13,862 nucleotides of DNA from the NCBI GenBank assembly GCA_012522035.1, contig JAAYLF010000115.1:1-13862 (forward strand), given 5' to 3'. A program made the translations under genes and the position numbers. Shown here one piece after another: positions 8,801-13,862 of the stretch (position 1 is the first letter of the stretch; every line of letters starts with the position of its first letter). The notes under the pieces are model-generated. The model was not told where the DNA came from. It worked only from the letters and a program-made list of their open reading frames with translations, and did no database searches. This DNA comes from Clostridiaceae bacterium. Lineage in GTDB: Bacteria; Bacillota; Clostridia; UBA1212; DUPL01.

Positions 8801-11257
8801 CGCAACATGATTGTGTCAGGAAATGAGCTTGCACTCAGGAACAAGGAAGATATTCATTACACAATTCCTACAAGAGATTTGATGTTTTATAACGGATATG
8901 GTGGCTTTACCAAGGACAGCCATGGCTTGTACAACGAATACATGATTGATGTGGTGTACTCCCAAAATCGCTTTATAACAACGCCGAGGCCATGGATAAA
9001 TACGATTACTGGGACCAATTTTGGCTTTATAGTGTCGGAAAGTGGTTCTGGTTCAGTTTGGCATATAAATAGCAGGGAGAACAGACTGACCCCATGGTAC
9101 AACCAACAGGTAAGAGATCCTTCGGGAGAAGCCATTTATATTCAAAACGTGAAAAACGGGGAGTACTTCTCTGCAACTCCAATGCCTTGTGGACACAATG
9201 TTTTGTTTGAAGTGCGTCATGGTCATGGCTATTCAGTCTTTGCCGGAAAGACGCCTGATTTAAACACAGAGCTTGTGGTGTTTTCTGCTCGGACCAAACC
9301 AGTAAAGCTGTCTCTTCTTAGCATTACAAACACAACAGAAGAGGATATGCTGTTGAAGTTGGTATATTACGTTAGACCTGTCCTTGGAGACTATCTGTCC
9401 AAACGAGGATTTTACACCGTAACATCTGTGGACACTGAAAACGATGCACTTCTGGCAAACAATTATAGATTTGACAAGTTTGGAGAACTGACGGCTTTCA
9501 TAAGTTCATCCTTGTCAATGGATGGCTATACAGGGGATGACTTGGAATTCAAAGGCATAAACGGAACGTTGGCAGCACCTGCTGCCCTGCTTCCGGAGTA
9601 CAACTTTTCCAACTCATGCGGTGCTGGTTTGTCGCCCTGCATGGCAATGACAAGTAGTATAATGATAAAAGCAGGCGATACACTGCAGCTTGTGTATATG
9701 TTGGGTCAGACTTATTCGGACGAAGAACGTATGGAGATTATAAAGGAGTTCAGAAGCCCGTTCAATGCAGAACAAGAACTGAACAGAGTAAAAGAGTATT
9801 GGCATAGATATGTAACACAGGTTGTAGTGGATACACCTGACAAAGCCATGAATGTTTTGATGAACGGATGGCTGTTGTATCAAATCAAAGCTTGCAGACT
9901 GGAAGGCAGAACCGCTTTCTATCAATCGGGTGGAGCTTTTGGTTTCAGAGACCAGCTTCAAGACTGCCTTGCACTGCTGCACGTCGAACCAGAGCGTGTG
10001 AAAAAGCAAATACTGCTGCATGCCTCTAGACAGTATGAGGAAGGAGATGTGCAGCACTGGTGGCATGAGCCATCCGGTGCAGGCATAAGAAGCAGGTACA
10101 GTGATGACCTTTTGTGGCTTCCTTACTGTGTATACTACTATTGCATGCATACACAGGATTACGACATCCTGAAAATTGAAGTTCCGTATTTGAAAAGCCC
10201 TCCACTATCTGATGCGGAGCCAGACAGATATGAAATATGCGAAGTTTCAGATTTACAGGAACCTTTGATAGATCACTGTATAAGGGCGATGAAGTTTGCC
10301 TTGAAACTGGGTAAACGCGGCCTTCCGCTAATGAGAGGTGGAGACTGGAATGATGGTATGAACAATGTGAAGGGAGAAAGCATATGGCTTGCATGGTTTT
10401 TGTGTACTGTAATGGACAATTTTAAAAAACTCTGCAAGACTGCAGGTGTTTACTCAGAACACGAATTTGTGCAGTCCATTGACAGGATTACCAACGATAT
10501 TGTTAAATCCATAGAAGAACACTGCTGGGACGGCAATTGGTATGTCAGAGCATTTTTCGAAGATGACACACCTATTGGCAGTCATGCATCACCGGAGTGT
10601 TCAATAGACTCGTTGGCTCAATCCTGGAGTGTCATCAGCGGAAGAGGAGACAAGAAACGTGCAGTAACTGCATTGGAGTCGGCGGTAAGAAGGCTTGTTG
10701 ATTTTGACAAGGGAATTATAAAGCTTTTGACACCGGCTTTTACAGGCGAGCACATGAACCCTGGATATATTGCAGCTTATCCGCCGGGTATTAGAGAAAA
10801 CGGCGCCCAGTATACCCATGGTTCAATATGGCTTGCCAAAGCCTTGCTTGAATTCGGCAGGCATGACCAAGGTTATGAACTGCTGAAAATGCTGAATCCA
10901 ATAAACCACAGCAGAACACAGCATGAAGCAAATATATATAAAAATGAGCCCTATGCGGTTTCTGCAGATATATATACAGACGAAAAAAACATAGGGCTTG
11001 GTGGATGGAGTTTTTATACCGGTTCCGCAAGTTGGCTGTACAAGACAATACTGGAAGATTTCCTTGGAATAACAAGAAGAGGAAATGTGCTTATTGTTAA
11101 TCCAAGGATACCGTCATCATGGCCTAGTTACACAATCAGGTACAGATTTGGCAACACTGTTTACCATATAGAAGTGAAGAACAAATCCAAAACCAGTATG
11201 GAACCCAAAACAATCCAGCTCATTGATGACGGCAGTGAACACAAAATAACTGTTTAG
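2888..11257 (+). CDS. Cyclic beta-1,2-glucan synthase (GT84 - cyclization domain - GH94), NdvB/ChvB/Cgs type
   Basis: 2789 residues, the usual length for this family. The N-terminal 380 residues are soluble and helical-looking. Membrane segments lie near 385-408 and 423-446. A family-84 glycosyltransferase follows, with D608-A-D610 for metal/UDP-sugar binding, SHDLIEG from 718, and HRWTRGDWQ from 753. More membrane segments lie near 797-840 and 900-930. Residues 945-1430 match the cyclization (glycoamylase-like, GH189) domain, with YNWYDT, STVDSGN, PWGVSES (E1321) and SHHLGMS. A beta-sandwich near 1505-1760 and a second one from 2000 (NGYGGFT, SRENRLTPWY) lead into the GH94 (alpha/alpha)6 domain, with FRDQLQD and GGDWNDGM (2484-2491, carrying the catalytic Asp), and ending with HMNPGYIAAYPPG and QYTHGS. 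By family, it polymerizes glucose from UDP-glucose at the inner face of the membrane, closes the ring, and trims chain length with the phosphorylase module. All visible key motifs are intact. The GTG start follows AGGAGG. No exporter is adjacent. Confidence 0.95.
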   Translation: MIFKEVLGRDSFIKRAEIAAHSHHIKGKCKKWPKHLPKPQELKETIEKTYERITSRYVEERSVAMPAEEWIADNYHFIKGQLATFKELDKQIKNLPMIERSDIKGYSELRIYTICSEIVEYTDGLVDENAITDYLDSYQKISPLKTAELAVIAPMLRLALLNRIALVCKMTDRVTEERQESELMFNRYVNYIEGKGASSRALEKWISSVGDLSPVFAETILRLAAKWSDDTEQFRNILKRKLAGRGITLDELIAKEHKTRSALGVSVGNAITGLNNLTSIHWSALLKKLSIVEQILLKDPADVFSKMGRQSRTYYVYLIDVYARRMGVSAESVAMTAIELASASSPPQHVGYYLYKEGYRELKKAVSEKFKTRKPMFSIKPRGLQVGVMFMTSLAIFSVVLGFLPLIYFLHAITRTYNNIAAKLLIAAGLILPLFVIVQNIAIPILQKIFTKLYPPRPLPYMDFSSGIPDDCKVMCIIPAVIDSPERAKELVRQLEIMYLANREENIFYSLVGDFKESTRQTEEIDNRIVKATYDSVEALNKKYGVDNRFFFFYRERVLYEKENKYMGYERKRGAIIEFNNMLLGKPNSFKTNAKGEVPRIKYVLTIDADTFVPGGSIRQMVEILEHPLNMPVVKDNVVVDGYGILQPSIVQGMSYNRPNFFTRCFSCQPGVDCYFSQTSDFYFDTCYEGIYTGKGMYNPALFNALLEDAFPDNAILSHDLIEGSYLRTAFASNVRFYDSFPGSYDSYMRRLHRWTRGDWQLLPFKKRTIIDKKGRKRKNPLNFLSIFKINANFIRSLLAPSVLLTYIIGMLALRPYFVFWHALLAITMYLPFILSPSLGLLKQCTLRIVFLPHEAYVMADSILRTLWRVYVSKKNLLSWVTSADSEKLTKGSFAYYCKNMWFSFLAALIVPGITTPIWFFAPFVAKIISDNKCGKVVEETDNRRNRAIGILSRKIWAFYEDYAGKQDNYLPPDNVQFEPVYTIAHRTSPTNIGYLILSCAISYKLGYITFGSMIERLENIMNTIDRMEKWKGHLYNWYDTISLVPLTPIFVSTVDSGNLMASLLCTAQIIRQTIENHDREEHKLYRANVVTSQAHGLLDLINTLNEYADVERKVDKEAVESFLNNCQKTIEEWKYVLSHYNSDLYFENSNQNESTKAFAFRIKLKDTVGAFIEEIDIDSISICRDRAYDIVKRMEELALGFDFKPLYNEQKQLFAVGYSLNERRRSGAHYDIVASEARLTSYLAIAKGDVGYEHFFKMARRYSEETGVLLSWAGTAFEYLLPEAFFKVCEDSLWRKVCDIAVEMQMEYGKEYGIPWGVSESCFNAMEVNMNFKYKAFGVPELGIRRNPNTERVVSPYSCLMAIDRKPDEVIKNLERFKEVGAYGIYGYCEAVDYTPGRQGVVKSFMSHHLGMSLAAIANYLLNDLVRESFSTIPLAESCKWLLTEKMPFQHLWKWKLVSGNNPLGFLTKKAYIGNRKAYDDRQNDKKDRYNEISAKENYECNNAADLREITSFGGALPDCHLLSNGKYHVLITADGVGYSKCGDIGITRWFGGIEREIVGFFIYVRVRETGEVFSLTYNPVAKKADKQVVYFYNDRALFRRRDGELESELEIFVSPEEDAEIRRVKFTNNSEQNLHLEVTCVCELTMTSWMSHQSHPAYSDLMIVTEANPSEYTLIAKRKNKDEPSRLTYACMVASSKSGEISAFSYDTDFSTFMGRNRDYEKPKSMEANTPLAGNHGAVITPCFAMRCMIKVSAGDSDTLAFTLGYAENKSAIFEIVDKYRNIRNTERALSLAETRCVIEQEYIEVLPGERKAFLGTLSHIVFMSPVRTLFSGAISRGQNIVSGLWELGISGDNPIVTVFAQKIENYNFLERMIRMWRFFSFRGFVLDLAIITEEGGEYISSQKDAVESLAAKALGGIYHVRGNLFVIQPMEKNRRALECLLAASCIVLKPSSLSQENAKAVAGKEKLYRNMIVSGNELALRNKEDIHYTIPTRDLMFYNGYGGFTKDSHGLYNEYMIDVVYSQNRFITTPRPWINTITGTNFGFIVSESGSGSVWHINSRENRLTPWYNQQVRDPSGEAIYIQNVKNGEYFSATPMPCGHNVLFEVRHGHGYSVFAGKTPDLNTELVVFSARTKPVKLSLLSITNTTEEDMLLKLVYYVRPVLGDYLSKRGFYTVTSVDTENDALLANNYRFDKFGELTAFISSSLSMDGYTGDDLEFKGINGTLAAPAALLPEYNFSNSCGAGLSPCMAMTSSIMIKAGDTLQLVYMLGQTYSDEERMEIIKEFRSPFNAEQELNRVKEYWHRYVTQVVVDTPDKAMNVLMNGWLLYQIKACRLEGRTAFYQSGGAFGFRDQLQDCLALLHVEPERVKKQILLHASRQYEEGDVQHWWHEPSGAGIRSRYSDDLLWLPYCVYYYCMHTQDYDILKIEVPYLKSPPLSDAEPDRYEICEVSDLQEPLIDHCIRAMKFALKLGKRGLPLMRGGDWNDGMNNVKGESIWLAWFLCTVMDNFKKLCKTAGVYSEHEFVQSIDRITNDIVKSIEEHCWDGNWYVRAFFEDDTPIGSHASPECSIDSLAQSWSVISGRGDKKRAVTALESAVRRLVDFDKGIIKLLTPAFTGEHMNPGYIAAYPPGIRENGAQYTHGSIWLAKALLEFGRHDQGYELLKMLNPINHSRTQHEANIYKNEPYAVSADIYTDEKNIGLGGWSFYTGSASWLYKTILEDFLGITRRGNVLIVNPRIPSSWPSYTIRYRFGNTVYHIEVKNKSKTSMEPKTIQLIDDGSEHKITV

Positions 11258-12525
11258 TTGTTTGAATAGAATACTTTGAAAAGATTGTGTATCATAATCG
11301 GATCCTTGGATCCTCCAAGTTCCCTTGCAGAATGCATGGATAGCATGGGATTGCCTATGTCTACTGCTGTTATGCCATATTCAGCAGAAAGCATAGGTCC
11401 AATTGTTCCGCCGCCCCTAATATCGCTTCTATTTGCATATTCCTGCAAGGGAATATCATTCTTATTGCAAATAGTCTTGATATAAGCTGTTGCTTTTGCA
11501 TTGGACGCATAGGATTGGTTTGAGTTGTGTTTGAGCACAGGTCCTTTATTCAGGCTAACCTGCATGTGAGGATCGTTTTTTTCAGGATAAGCAGGATGTG
11601 CTGCATGGGCCATGTCGCCAGATATGAGAAAAGATTTGGAAAGAGCAATGTATTTCTTTTCCTTCGACATTTCAAAGCTTTCAAAAATCCTGTCAAGAAT
11701 CATATCAATAAAATTGGATCTGGCACCTCTGTCGCTGAGCGAGCCGCATTCTTCATGGTCAAAGGCTACAGCAATAGCATTTTCCGCCATATTGTCGCAT
11801 GACTCTACAAACCCGGTGAAGATGCTGTTTACCATGGAAAGGTCGTCAAGCCTTGGCGAGGAGACAAACTCCTTGTTCAATCCTACAAATGTTCCTGGAG
11901 ACGCATCGTAAGTCATTAAATCAAAACTTAGAACATCTTCCTCGGTACAATTTGCTTCCTTTGCGAGAAGACAGATAAAAGCTTGTCTGCTATCTTCCTG
12001 TGCAAACAGGGGTGACAATTCAGTTTGGATGTTGAATTTAACATTTTCATTTACATCCCTGTTCATATGAATTGCAAGACTTGGAATTATGGCTATGGGT
12101 TCGGATATGTTAATATAAGCCTTTCTGATGGAATCATTCTCTTTAACATAGACGACACCAGCAAGTCCTAGTGGCCTGTCAAGCCAGGAGTAAAGTATGC
12201 TGCCGCCGTAGCCTTCAACATTAAGAAGCTCATAGCCGCCTTTGATGAATGACGATGCAGGCTTTATTCTAAAACAGGGCGAATCGGTGTGTGCAGCAGC
12301 AATTTTAAAGCCTTTTTCCAAATCGCTGCTTAGATAAAAGGCGGCAATGGATGTGTCTTTGTTGACAACATAAAACAGTTTGCCTTGCTCGAGATCCCAG
12401 CTGGATTTCACATCCAGTCTGATAGCATTCTTTTTCTCAAGCATGTCTTTAAGATTATTGACCGCATGATAGGGTGTTGGCGATCCGTTTATATAATCCA
12501 ACATGGATTGTGCGTACGTGTTCAT
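11254..12525 (-). CDS. M18 family zinc aminopeptidase (aspartyl aminopeptidase-like)
   Basis: 423 residues, normal for the dodecameric M18 enzymes, which remove N-terminal residues (often acidic ones) from peptides in the cytoplasm. The two-zinc site is complete when compared with the family: H79 in AHTDSP, D227 in SPRLDDL, the catalytic pair E258-E259 in DHEECGS, D304 in SGDMAH, and H398 in SMHSARE. GGGTIGP near 371-377 is also conserved. There is no signal peptide. The ATG at 12525 is preceded by GGAGGT with a short spacer (12530-12535 on the plus strand), and a plausible promoter lies further upstream. Transcription converges on the glucan synthase gene, and the two coding regions overlap by four bases at their stops. 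The M18 assignment is secure. Peptide specificity cannot be read from the sequence. Confidence 0.95.
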   Translation of the reverse strand: MNTYAQSMLDYINGSPTPYHAVNNLKDMLEKKNAIRLDVKSSWDLEQGKLFYVVNKDTSIAAFYLSSDLEKGFKIAAAHTDSPCFRIKPASSFIKGGYELLNVEGYGGSILYSWLDRPLGLAGVVYVKENDSIRKAYINISEPIAIIPSLAIHMNRDVNENVKFNIQTELSPLFAQEDSRQAFICLLAKEANCTEEDVLSFDLMTYDASPGTFVGLNKEFVSSPRLDDLSMVNSIFTGFVESCDNMAENAIAVAFDHEECGSLSDRGARSNFIDMILDRIFESFEMSKEKKYIALSKSFLISGDMAHAAHPAYPEKNDPHMQVSLNKGPVLKHNSNQSYASNAKATAYIKTICNKNDIPLQEYANRSDIRGGGTIGPMLSAEYGITAVDIGNPMLSMHSARELGGSKDPIMIHNLFKVFYSNN

Positions 12526-12562
12526 AAATACCTCCGAGTAAAATGTTTTCTATACAAAAGCT

Positions 12563-12591
12563 AGTATACATGAATTTTGATTTGTCTACAA
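12563..12591 (-). promoter_or_regulatory. Putative SigA-type promoter of the M18 aminopeptidase
   Basis: Read on the minus strand: TTGTAG (12591-12586), a 17-base spacer, then TATACT (12568-12563), about 40 bases before the ATG. The -10 is a good match and the -35 matches only its TTG core, so this would be a moderate promoter. Confidence 0.45.
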
Positions 12592-12646
12592 ACGTAAACA
12601 ATAAGGGGTGTTTATAGTAAATTGGTCTGAGCAAAGTTTACAAATG

Positions 12647-12675
12647 TGGACAAGTTATTTGCATAAAGATATAAT
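12647..12675 (+). promoter_or_regulatory. SigA-type promoter of the cytidylyltransferase gene
   Basis: TGGACA (12647-12652) and a perfect TATAAT (12670-12675) are separated by exactly 17 bases. This is a near-consensus vegetative promoter. Transcription would start near 12682, giving a leader of only 10-20 bases before the coding region. Confidence 0.75.
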
Positions 12676-12693
12676 GGGTAAAAAAAGGATAGG

Positions 12694-13404
12694 ATGATTG
12701 GATTGAACATTGCAGTCGTTTTGGCTGGTGGAACAGGCCAAAGAGTTGGCAGTGATACACCAAAACAGTTTATGGATATAAACGGTATTCCGATGATTAT
12801 AAGAACAATAAAAGCTTTTGAAGAACATGATGAAATAGACATGATTCTTGTAGTTTGTCTTGAAGAGTGGAACAATGAGTTATGCCGTTTGCTGGACAAT
12901 TTTAATATAAAGAAGGTCAAGCAAATTGTCAGACAAGGAAATACTAGGAGAGAGTCCTCTTTGAATGCGATAAACGCGTTAAAAGATGTTTGCAAAGACG
13001 ATGATATTATCCTTATACATGATGCTGCGAGGCCTAACTTATCGTATAAGATTATTGCAGAGAATATTAGAGTTGTGAAAAAGACGGGTGCATGCGAAAC
13101 CGTTATACCCGTTCAGGATACCATTGTTTTCAGCATGGATGGCTTGCACGCTCATGAAAAGCCATCAAGAGACAAGTTGTATATCGTTCAAACACCGCAG
13201 AGCTTTAAATACTCCATAATAAGGCATGCCCATAACCACTATTTGGATAGCAAAAGGAATGGGTTAATAGTACCTGATATAACAGATGACGCAGGCCTGC
13301 TTCTTTTTGCAAAGATTCCTGTTTCATTAGTGGAAGGGGACAAGTTCAATATTAAAGTTACGTCACCTGAAGATTTTGTATTAATGAAAGCAATCATCAA
13401 ATAA
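12694..13404 (+). CDS. IspD/TarI-family cytidylyltransferase (2-C-methyl-D-erythritol 4-phosphate or ribitol-5-phosphate cytidylyltransferase)
   Basis: 236 residues, a full-length single-domain nucleotidyltransferase. The N-terminal loop LAGGTGQRVG...TPKQF (10-26) binds CTP. HDAARP (109-114) carries the metal-binding Asp. RDKLYIVQTPQSF (159-171) and NIKVTSPED (219-227, with K221) complete the active site. IspD makes CDP-methylerythritol in the isoprenoid MEP pathway, and TarI makes CDP-ribitol for wall polymers. The two share these motifs. The AGGTG loop, in place of the AAGxG common in IspD, leans towards TarI, but I cannot decide. No MEP-pathway gene (ispF) and no tarJ-like reductase lies beside it within the window. 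Two starts are possible: the ATG at 12694, with AAGGAT only three bases before it, or the TTG at 12703 (MNIAVVLAGG), which has better spacing from AGGATAGG and a more typical family N-terminus. Confidence 0.88.
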   Translation: MIGLNIAVVLAGGTGQRVGSDTPKQFMDINGIPMIIRTIKAFEEHDEIDMILVVCLEEWNNELCRLLDNFNIKKVKQIVRQGNTRRESSLNAINALKDVCKDDDIILIHDAARPNLSYKIIAENIRVVKKTGACETVIPVQDTIVFSMDGLHAHEKPSRDKLYIVQTPQSFKYSIIRHAHNHYLDSKRNGLIVPDITDDAGLLLFAKIPVSLVEGDKFNIKVTSPEDFVLMKAIIK

Positions 13405-13510
13405 TTCTGCAATAAAAAATCATTTTTTTACTTCCGGGAAATAGACAGATTTTGCAAAAGGTGTGTTTTGCAGGATTTGTCAACTAAATGCGTGTTTTTG
13501 AGCCCTGAAA

Positions 13511-13529
13511 CTTGCATATTTCATACAAG
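13511..13529 (+). repeat. Imperfect hairpin (one C-A mismatch)
   Basis: CTTGCAT and ATACAAG pair in six of seven positions around the five-base loop ATTTC, with the mismatch at the fifth pair from the foot. It lies 165 bases upstream of the RAYT start. It is AT-rich and could be a chance structure. Confidence 0.3.
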
Positions 13530-13557
13530 ATGGGCCAAAAATTTACATATAATAACA

Positions 13558-13575
13558 GGCTTCGGGAAATAAGCC
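13558..13575 (+). repeat. Perfect 5-bp inverted repeat GGCTT/AAGCC
   Basis: GGCTT (13558-13562) and AAGCC (13571-13575) flank the eight-base loop CGGGAAAT. It has no T-run behind it, so it is not a normal intrinsic terminator. Confidence 0.35.
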
Positions 13576-13646
13576 AAACATGGATTTTATCAATATTTTG
13601 TGTTAACCTTCACATACTTGATGTCGGAGCAACAGATGTAGTCTAA

Positions 13647-13667
13647 TTACAGCACCAACTGCAGTAA
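13647..13667 (+). repeat. Imperfect hairpin just upstream of the RAYT gene, GTAG on its 5' side
   Basis: TTACAGCA and TGCAGTAA pair in seven of eight positions around the loop CCAAC, with an A-A mismatch at the fifth pair. A GTAG tetranucleotide lies at 13638-13641, five bases before the foot. A mismatched hairpin with a 5' GTAG-type guide resembles the REP substrates of RAYT proteins. In known REPs, however, the GTAG directly abuts the stem, so this is suggestive only. Confidence 0.4.
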
Positions 13668-13680
13668 GCAAATATTAAAC

Positions 13681-13686
13681 AGGAGG
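13681..13686 (+). promoter_or_regulatory. Ribosome binding site that sets the TTG start of the RAYT gene
   Basis: A perfect AGGAGG lies seven bases before the TTG at 13694. No ATG or GTG competes at this spacing, so the TTG is the best start. Confidence 0.8.
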
Positions 13687-13693
13687 CTGCAAG

Positions 13694-13862
13694 TTGCGAC
13701 GTCAAAAAAGTGTGTTTCACGAAACTTATCATATAGTAAACAGAGGTTTTGGAGGCATAAGTATATTTAGAAATGACAAAGACAAAAGCAAATACCTGGA
13801 GTTGCTTGCAAAGGGAGCAGAAAAGTACAGTGTGGACATAATAGCCTATTGCCTTATGGACA
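13694..13862 (+). CDS. REP-associated / IS200-like Y1 transposase (RAYT), 3' truncated by the window end
   Basis: 56 codons are visible from a TTG start. The protein reads RRQKSVFHETYHIVNRG, then SIFRNDKDKSKYLELL, and ends with AYCLMD. This order (YHIVNRG, IFR-D, then AYCLMDNH) is the N-terminal signature of the Y1_Tnp/TnpA_REP family. The HUH metal-binding histidines and the catalytic tyrosine should follow just past the window edge. These single-strand DNA transposases either move small elements or are domesticated and act on REP hairpins. The upstream non-coding DNA contains mismatched hairpins that could be substrates. Whether the gene is intact cannot be told from this fragment. Confidence 0.88.
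   Translation, partial: MRRQKSVFHETYHIVNRGFGGISIFRNDKDKSKYLELLAKGAEKYSVDIIAYCLMD

Larger units (their letters stand above)
13405..13693 (+). other. 289-base non-coding region with small hairpins
   Basis: No credible gene is seen here. It begins with an A/T-only inverted repeat (about 13413-13430) that could be a weak terminator for the preceding gene. It contains a perfect TATAAT (13548-13553) without a matching -35, and the hairpins listed separately. Its last bases hold the ribosome binding site of the transposase gene. Confidence 0.5.

Noticed and set aside
9614..10150. Long open frame (178 codons) antisense to the glucan synthase GH94 module
   Set aside because: It lies opposite strongly conserved coding sequence, its translation has no recognizable domain, and it is a by-product of codon use on the plus strand. 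The other antisense frames in the window are the same.
12645..12653. TGTGGACAA, one base away from a DnaA box on the minus strand
   Set aside because: It is a single copy with no cluster and no dnaA/dnaN context, and it coincides with the -35 of the promoter at 12647.
12612..12995. Minus-strand open frame overlapping the start of the cytidylyltransferase gene and its promoter
   Set aside because: The plus-strand frame has clear family motifs and a near-consensus promoter, and the minus-strand translation has no recognizable features.
13548..13553. Perfect TATAAT upstream of the RAYT gene as its promoter
   Set aside because: There is no -35 match at 16-18 bases and no extended -10 TG, and it is about 140 bases from the start codon, so it is not listed as a promoter.

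Overview
The window looks like chromosome of a low-GC, Gram-positive anaerobe of the Clostridia. Ribosome binding sites are strong AGGAGG types, GTG and TTG starts are used, and the first gene is an iron-sulfur-rich soluble flavoprotein of the kind anaerobes use for NAD(P)H/ferredoxin chemistry. The gene set would fit the cellulolytic Acetivibrio (Hungateiclostridium) thermocellum group, but that is an impression and not a search result. Nearly all of the DNA is coding, and most of it is ordinary chromosomal housekeeping or accessory metabolism.

Layout. Bases 1-2273 (+) hold the 3' part of a large fusion flavoprotein: a GltD-like FAD/NAD(P)H module, several [4Fe-4S] motifs and a shortened NuoG/molybdopterin-oxidoreductase-like tail. 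Its stop overlaps by one base the start of a queT-like queuosine-precursor transporter S component (2273-2776, +). After a 111-base AT-rich gap, one gene fills 60% of the window (2888-11257, +): a 2789-residue cyclic beta-1,2-glucan synthase with glycosyltransferase, cyclization and GH94 phosphorylase modules in one chain. A convergent M18 metallo-aminopeptidase follows on the minus strand (11254-12525), and the two stop codons overlap. A 168-base divergent promoter region (12526-12693) separates it from an IspD/TarI-family cytidylyltransferase (12694-13404, +). Next comes a 289-base non-coding stretch with three small hairpins. The window ends inside the 5' end of a REP-associated/IS200-like Y1 transposase (RAYT) that starts with TTG at 13694.

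How the genes work together. I see no single pathway. The first two genes are probably co-transcribed, and the glucan synthase may be read through from them or have its own promoter. The synthase should make cyclic beta-1,2-glucan from UDP-glucose at the membrane. No exporter of the NdvA/ChvA type is in view. The aminopeptidase and the cytidylyltransferase are divergently expressed from a shared intergenic region. The RAYT at the edge, with structured non-coding DNA before it, is the only mobile-type element. I did not find a defence system, CRISPR array, tRNA or rRNA. The items most worth a second look are the GltD/NuoG fusion, the full-length cyclic glucan synthase in a Gram-positive setting, and the hairpins upstream of the RAYT.
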